A program made the translations under genes and the position numbers. 64,000 nucleotides of DNA from Ardenticatenales bacterium (lineage in GTDB: Bacteria > Chloroflexota > Anaerolineae > Promineifilales > Promineifilaceae). The notes under the pieces were generated by a model that was not told where the DNA came from, did not search any database, and saw only the letters and a list, made by a program, of their open reading frames with translations. Of this stretch, positions 61,532 through 64,000 are shown one piece after another (the first letter of the stretch is position 1; each line of letters opens with the position of its first letter). The stretch covers positions 12,389 through 76,388 of the forward strand of contig JACKBM010000027.1 of assembly GCA_020634575.1 (NCBI GenBank), given 5' to 3'.

Positions 61532-62533
61532 TTAGCGCCAGACCAGTTCAGCCAGGAGCGGCCGGTGGTCGCTGCCCAGTGCCGGCAACGCCCGCAAGGA
61601 CAGGGCTGCCAGGTCTGGGGTCATCAGGATCTGGTCGATGGGGACGCCAAGAGGGCCGGCAAAGGCGGGCCAGGTGGGCAAAACGCCCTGCCCGGCCCTG
61701 GCCTGAACGAGGCCGCCGTCAACCAGCAAGTCGGCAAAGGCCGGCGACCAGACGGTGACGTTCAGATCGCCGGCGATAACCAGCGGGCCGGACTGCGCCG
61801 CGGCAAAGTCAGCCAGGGCGGCCAGCTCAATGTTGCGGTAGGACCAGGAGCGCGGGCCAGACGGCGACAGGGTGTGGGCGCCCAGGAACTGGATGGGACC
61901 GGCCGGTGTCGCCACCTCCGCCCATACATACGACCGCAGCGTCTCCGCCAGCACCGGATCCTCACGCAGCGTCAGCGGCCAGCGGCTTAGCAGAATAAGT
62001 CCCTCTTCCCAGATATTGGCCTCATGATAACTGTAGGGATAATCCACAAAGGGGCTTAGCCCGGCGAAGAAATCGGGATCAGTTTCCACCAGCAGAACAA
62101 TGTCGGCGTCGCTCTCAGCCAGCTGTTCGGCTATGGCCGCGTACTGATCGTTGTAAAGAAACAGGTTGGCCGTGTAAACCCGGACGCCATCAGGCGCTGG
62201 ATCAACCGGCGCCTGGCCCAGCCAGAAGGGGAAAAATGGCAGCAGGTTGAGCAGGAAAACGCCGCCCAGCAGCAGCCCGACCTTGCGGTAACCAAGCAGC
62301 CAGGTCATGACGGTCGTGCCGGCCAACACCAGCGCCAGCAGGGTGTGCAGACTGGCCAGGGTATCAAAGAGCCAGCCGTAGCGAGCCAGCAAGGTCAGCA
62401 ACCAGAAAAAGAAGACCCCCAGCACAGACAGTTCCAATAGACGCCGGCTGCCCCAGCGCAACCAGCCGCCAGGACCAGCATCAGCCGCTGGCCAGTCGAT
62501 AAATTTCGTCAATTTCAGCGCGGCCGATCTCAT
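61532..62533 (-). CDS. Membrane-tethered endonuclease/exonuclease/phosphatase (EEP) protein, copy A
   Basis: 333 aa. Three N-terminal helices (ELSVLGVFFFWLLTLLARYG; LHTLLALVLAGTTVMTWL; VGLLLGGVFLLNLLPFFP), then an EEP domain (~95-333) with the active-site series VRVYTANLFLYN, ADIVLLVETDPDF, IAGDLNVTVWSPAF, PIDQILM and GSDHRPLLAELVW. All catalytic residues (Asn, Glu, Asp-x-Asn, Asp-His) are present. The topology suggests the catalytic domain lies outside. Could act on phosphodiesters, phospholipid head groups or nucleic acid. The start overlaps copy B's stop (ATGA). Confidence 0.86.
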   Translation of the reverse strand: MRSAALKLTKFIDWPAADAGPGGWLRWGSRRLLELSVLGVFFFWLLTLLARYGWLFDTLASLHTLLALVLAGTTVMTWLLGYRKVGLLLGGVFLLNLLPFFPFWLGQAPVDPAPDGVRVYTANLFLYNDQYAAIAEQLAESDADIVLLVETDPDFFAGLSPFVDYPYSYHEANIWEEGLILLSRWPLTLREDPVLAETLRSYVWAEVATPAGPIQFLGAHTLSPSGPRSWSYRNIELAALADFAAAQSGPLVIAGDLNVTVWSPAFADLLVDGGLVQARAGQGVLPTWPAFAGPLGVPIDQILMTPDLAALSLRALPALGSDHRPLLAELVWR

Positions 62534-63528
62534 GAGAAGTGCAACCCCGCCAAAAGGGGCCGATGATCAGAACCGGCCGGTGCCAACGTCTCCAGCTCAC
62601 GCACCGTCACGCCACCGCGCGTCAATACATGGTCAATCGGCACCGCCAGGCGGCCAGCCGCGGCCGGCCAGCTCGGCAACAAGCCCTGACCAGACCGGCC
62701 GTCCTGCAACGCCCCGGTCGCCAACATCTCCTGAAAATGTGGCGAGGAGCTGGCCACGTTCAGATCACCAGCAATTACAAGCGGCCCCGTCTGGGCCGAC
62801 GCAAACGCCGCCAGGACTGGCAACTCATCGTTGCGCAGCGCCCAGGCGTATGGGCGCACCGGGGCGAAGGTATGGGTGCCCAGGAGTCGGAAGGGACCGG
62901 CCGGTCCCGCAACTTCCGCCAGAAAATATGAGCGCAAATTGGCCGTTAGAAAGGGGTCGTCGGTCAGAGAAAAGGGGTAACGGCTCAACAGGATCAGGCC
63001 CGACGATGAATAATCAGTCCGCTCCGCCCGATAGGGGTAATCGGCCAGTTCGGCCAGGAATTGCCCCAGTTCTGGCGTTGCTTCCATCAGCAGCACCAAA
63101 TCGGCATCAGCTGCCTCAATCTCGGCCCGGATGGCGGCGAAATCCCGGTTGCCGATGTAGACATTGTGGGAAAGGATGGTGACATCAGGGGAACCGGCCG
63201 GTCCCCCTGAAGCCGCCCCCATATACGGCCAGTAAACGGCTCCGGCCGAGAGAAACAGGATCGTCGCTAAACCCGCCGTCCCGTACAGGCGGCGGCCCAG
63301 GGCCAGCATCAACCCGCCGGCCAGCAGGATCAGCTGTTGTGAACGAAAGCTGGCGGCCAGATCCGCCAGCCAACTGTAACGGGCGAGCTGGCTGAACAAC
63401 AAAGCTCCCGCCAGCAGCCAGACAAACAGGATAATGATTTGATTAAACAATACGTTGAGTAGTTCGAGCAATGATGGCCAGCTCCAGCGCATTCGTGCGG
63501 CCGGTCTGGCAAGCGTAATAGTTCCCAT
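62530..63528 (-). CDS. Membrane-tethered EEP protein, copy B
   Basis: 332 aa, same plan as copy A: membrane helices (NQIIILFVWLLAGALLFSQL; QQLILLAGGLMLALG; TAGLATILFLSAGAVYWPYM), then an EEP domain with VTILSHNVYIGN, ADLVLLMEATPEL, IAGDLNVASSSPHF, PIDHVLTRGG and GSDHRPLLAGLHF. Active-site residues retained. Clear tandem duplicate of copy A with considerable divergence outside the motifs. TAAACT 6 bases before the ATG is the likely -10 box. Confidence 0.86.
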   Translation of the reverse strand: MGTITLARPAARMRWSWPSLLELLNVLFNQIIILFVWLLAGALLFSQLARYSWLADLAASFRSQQLILLAGGLMLALGRRLYGTAGLATILFLSAGAVYWPYMGAASGGPAGSPDVTILSHNVYIGNRDFAAIRAEIEAADADLVLLMEATPELGQFLAELADYPYRAERTDYSSSGLILLSRYPFSLTDDPFLTANLRSYFLAEVAGPAGPFRLLGTHTFAPVRPYAWALRNDELPVLAAFASAQTGPLVIAGDLNVASSSPHFQEMLATGALQDGRSGQGLLPSWPAAAGRLAVPIDHVLTRGGVTVRELETLAPAGSDHRPLLAGLHFS

Positions 63529-63534
63529 GCTGCC

Positions 63535-63540
63535 AGTTTA
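63535..63540 (-). promoter_or_regulatory. Predicted -10 box, leaderless start of EEP copy B
   Basis: TAAACT on the minus strand (63540-63535), 6 bases before the ATG at 63528. No clear -35 box or ribosome site. Confidence 0.4.
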
Positions 63541-63589
63541 GGCAACATGGGCTGGCGCCTCCACCGCTTGCGGCGCCGTCTCAATGCAC

Positions 63590-63952
63590 TCAGGTGCTTG
63601 CGAGCGAACGGAGGTTGGATTGCACGATGGCGCCAGCCGGGTCCAACGTCATTAACCAATCGGCCAGGTATTGGATGGCGACGTGGGTGCCCAGCGTCGG
63701 CCGCGGGAAGCCGAAATCGGCCAGGCCCAGGATGAGCTCGCCGGGCGTCCGCTGCCTGATGGACAGCCCCAGATGCTGGGTCACGGCGACCTCGCCCACA
63801 TGGGTTTCCACCAACAGGCTTTGATCACGCACATTCTCAAATAGCTGCATGAAGCGAATGTGGCCTTCCGGTCCGGCCGGTTGATGAAAGGGGCTGAACT
63901 GTGCCTTGACCTGCGGCAATGTCAGCGTGGTCTGCAAAATGATGTGCGGCAT
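63590..63952 (-). CDS. Hypothetical protein near the window edge
   Basis: 120 aa if the ATG at 63952 is used; GAGGAG lies 7 bases upstream of it, which supports this start. The frame stays open to the end of the window, so a longer protein cannot be excluded. It contains PHIILQTTLTLPQVKAQFSP, HIRFMQLFENVRDQSLLVET and GELILGLADFGFPRPTLG. Composition is that of a soluble mixed alpha/beta protein. I recognise no family and no motif. Confidence 0.6.
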   Translation of the reverse strand: MPHIILQTTLTLPQVKAQFSPFHQPAGPEGHIRFMQLFENVRDQSLLVETHVGEVAVTQHLGLSIRQRTPGELILGLADFGFPRPTLGTHVAIQYLADWLMTLDPAGAIVQSNLRSLAST

Positions 63953-64000
63953 CTCATACTCCTCGGGAATCGCGAACTCGGCCACTGGTGGGCTGGCCAC

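Noticed and set aside
1..64000. tRNA or rRNA genes, toxin-antitoxin or defence cassettes
   Set aside because: I looked for T-loop words such as GGTTCGAATCC, for rRNA cores and for typical defence motifs and found none that fold or fit; GTTCAAATCC near 24508 is inside the GT2 gene.

Overview
The window looks like chromosome of a GC-rich Chloroflexota bacterium (Anaerolineae/Ardenticatenia type). This is inferred from the family mix: DUF4012, DUF2723 and GT39 membrane glycosyltransferases, Thr/Pro-rich surface proteins with one C-terminal membrane helix, PKD/CAP and C25 secreted proteins, LLM flavoproteins and type-4-like uracil-DNA glycosylase. No lipopolysaccharide genes are seen. Gene order is compact with many 4-base stop/start overlaps. 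I see no rRNA, tRNA or CRISPR array.

Layout. 0.3-7.2 kb: two gingipain-type (C25) peptidases around a membrane-anchored Thr-rich protein. 7.2-14.3 kb: a surface-glycan operon (flippase-like protein, GT2, DUF2723 glycosyltransferase, DUF4012 protein, SH3 anchor protein). 14.4-16.2 kb: htpG. 16.2-21.7 kb, minus strand: a tight operon of bactofilin/coiled-coil fusion, MTA phosphorylase, FtsW/RodA polymerase and a PBP-like protein that has lost all three transpeptidase motifs. 21.9-25.0 kb: a second flippase/GT-C/GT2 set. 25-31.3 kb: PRC-barrel-like protein, PKD-CAP secreted protein, rhodanese, tyrosine recombinase, purine nucleoside phosphorylase and a Thr-rich membrane protein. 31.3-36.8 kb: rsmD, then a decayed stretch with a multiply frameshifted membrane-protein gene, an IS4-type transposase remnant and sucD cut down to its first ~85 codons behind an intact sucC. 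37.1-42.9 kb: tatA/B-tatC, SGNH hydrolase, an M23 lipoprotein and a freestanding GyrA C-terminal propeller. 42.9-43.1 kb: an 11-copy G-rich tandem repeat. 43.1-51 kb: LLM flavoprotein, phosphoesterase, choline-sulfatase, penicillin acylase and a LysM protein without signal peptide. 51.2-54.9 kb: nucleotidyltransferase, GHMP kinase and M3 peptidase. 55.1-60.5 kb: a third flippase/GT4/methyltransferase-GT39 set. 60.7-64 kb: UDG, two tandem membrane-tethered EEP phosphatase/nucleases and a short partial-context gene.

How it fits together. Most of the window serves the cell envelope: export (Tat), lipid-linked sugar transfer, surface anchors whose Thr-rich linkers could be glycan acceptors, and a shape/wall operon. 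The most unusual items are the intact SEDS polymerase paired with a catalytically dead PBP in an operon headed by a bactofilin fusion; the palindrome ACCGGCCGGT, which I counted 34 times and only inside genes, mostly reading Pro-Ala-Gly; a set of -10 boxes lying 6-8 bases before start codons, which predicts leaderless mRNAs; and the freestanding GyrA C-terminal domain next to a G-rich repeat.
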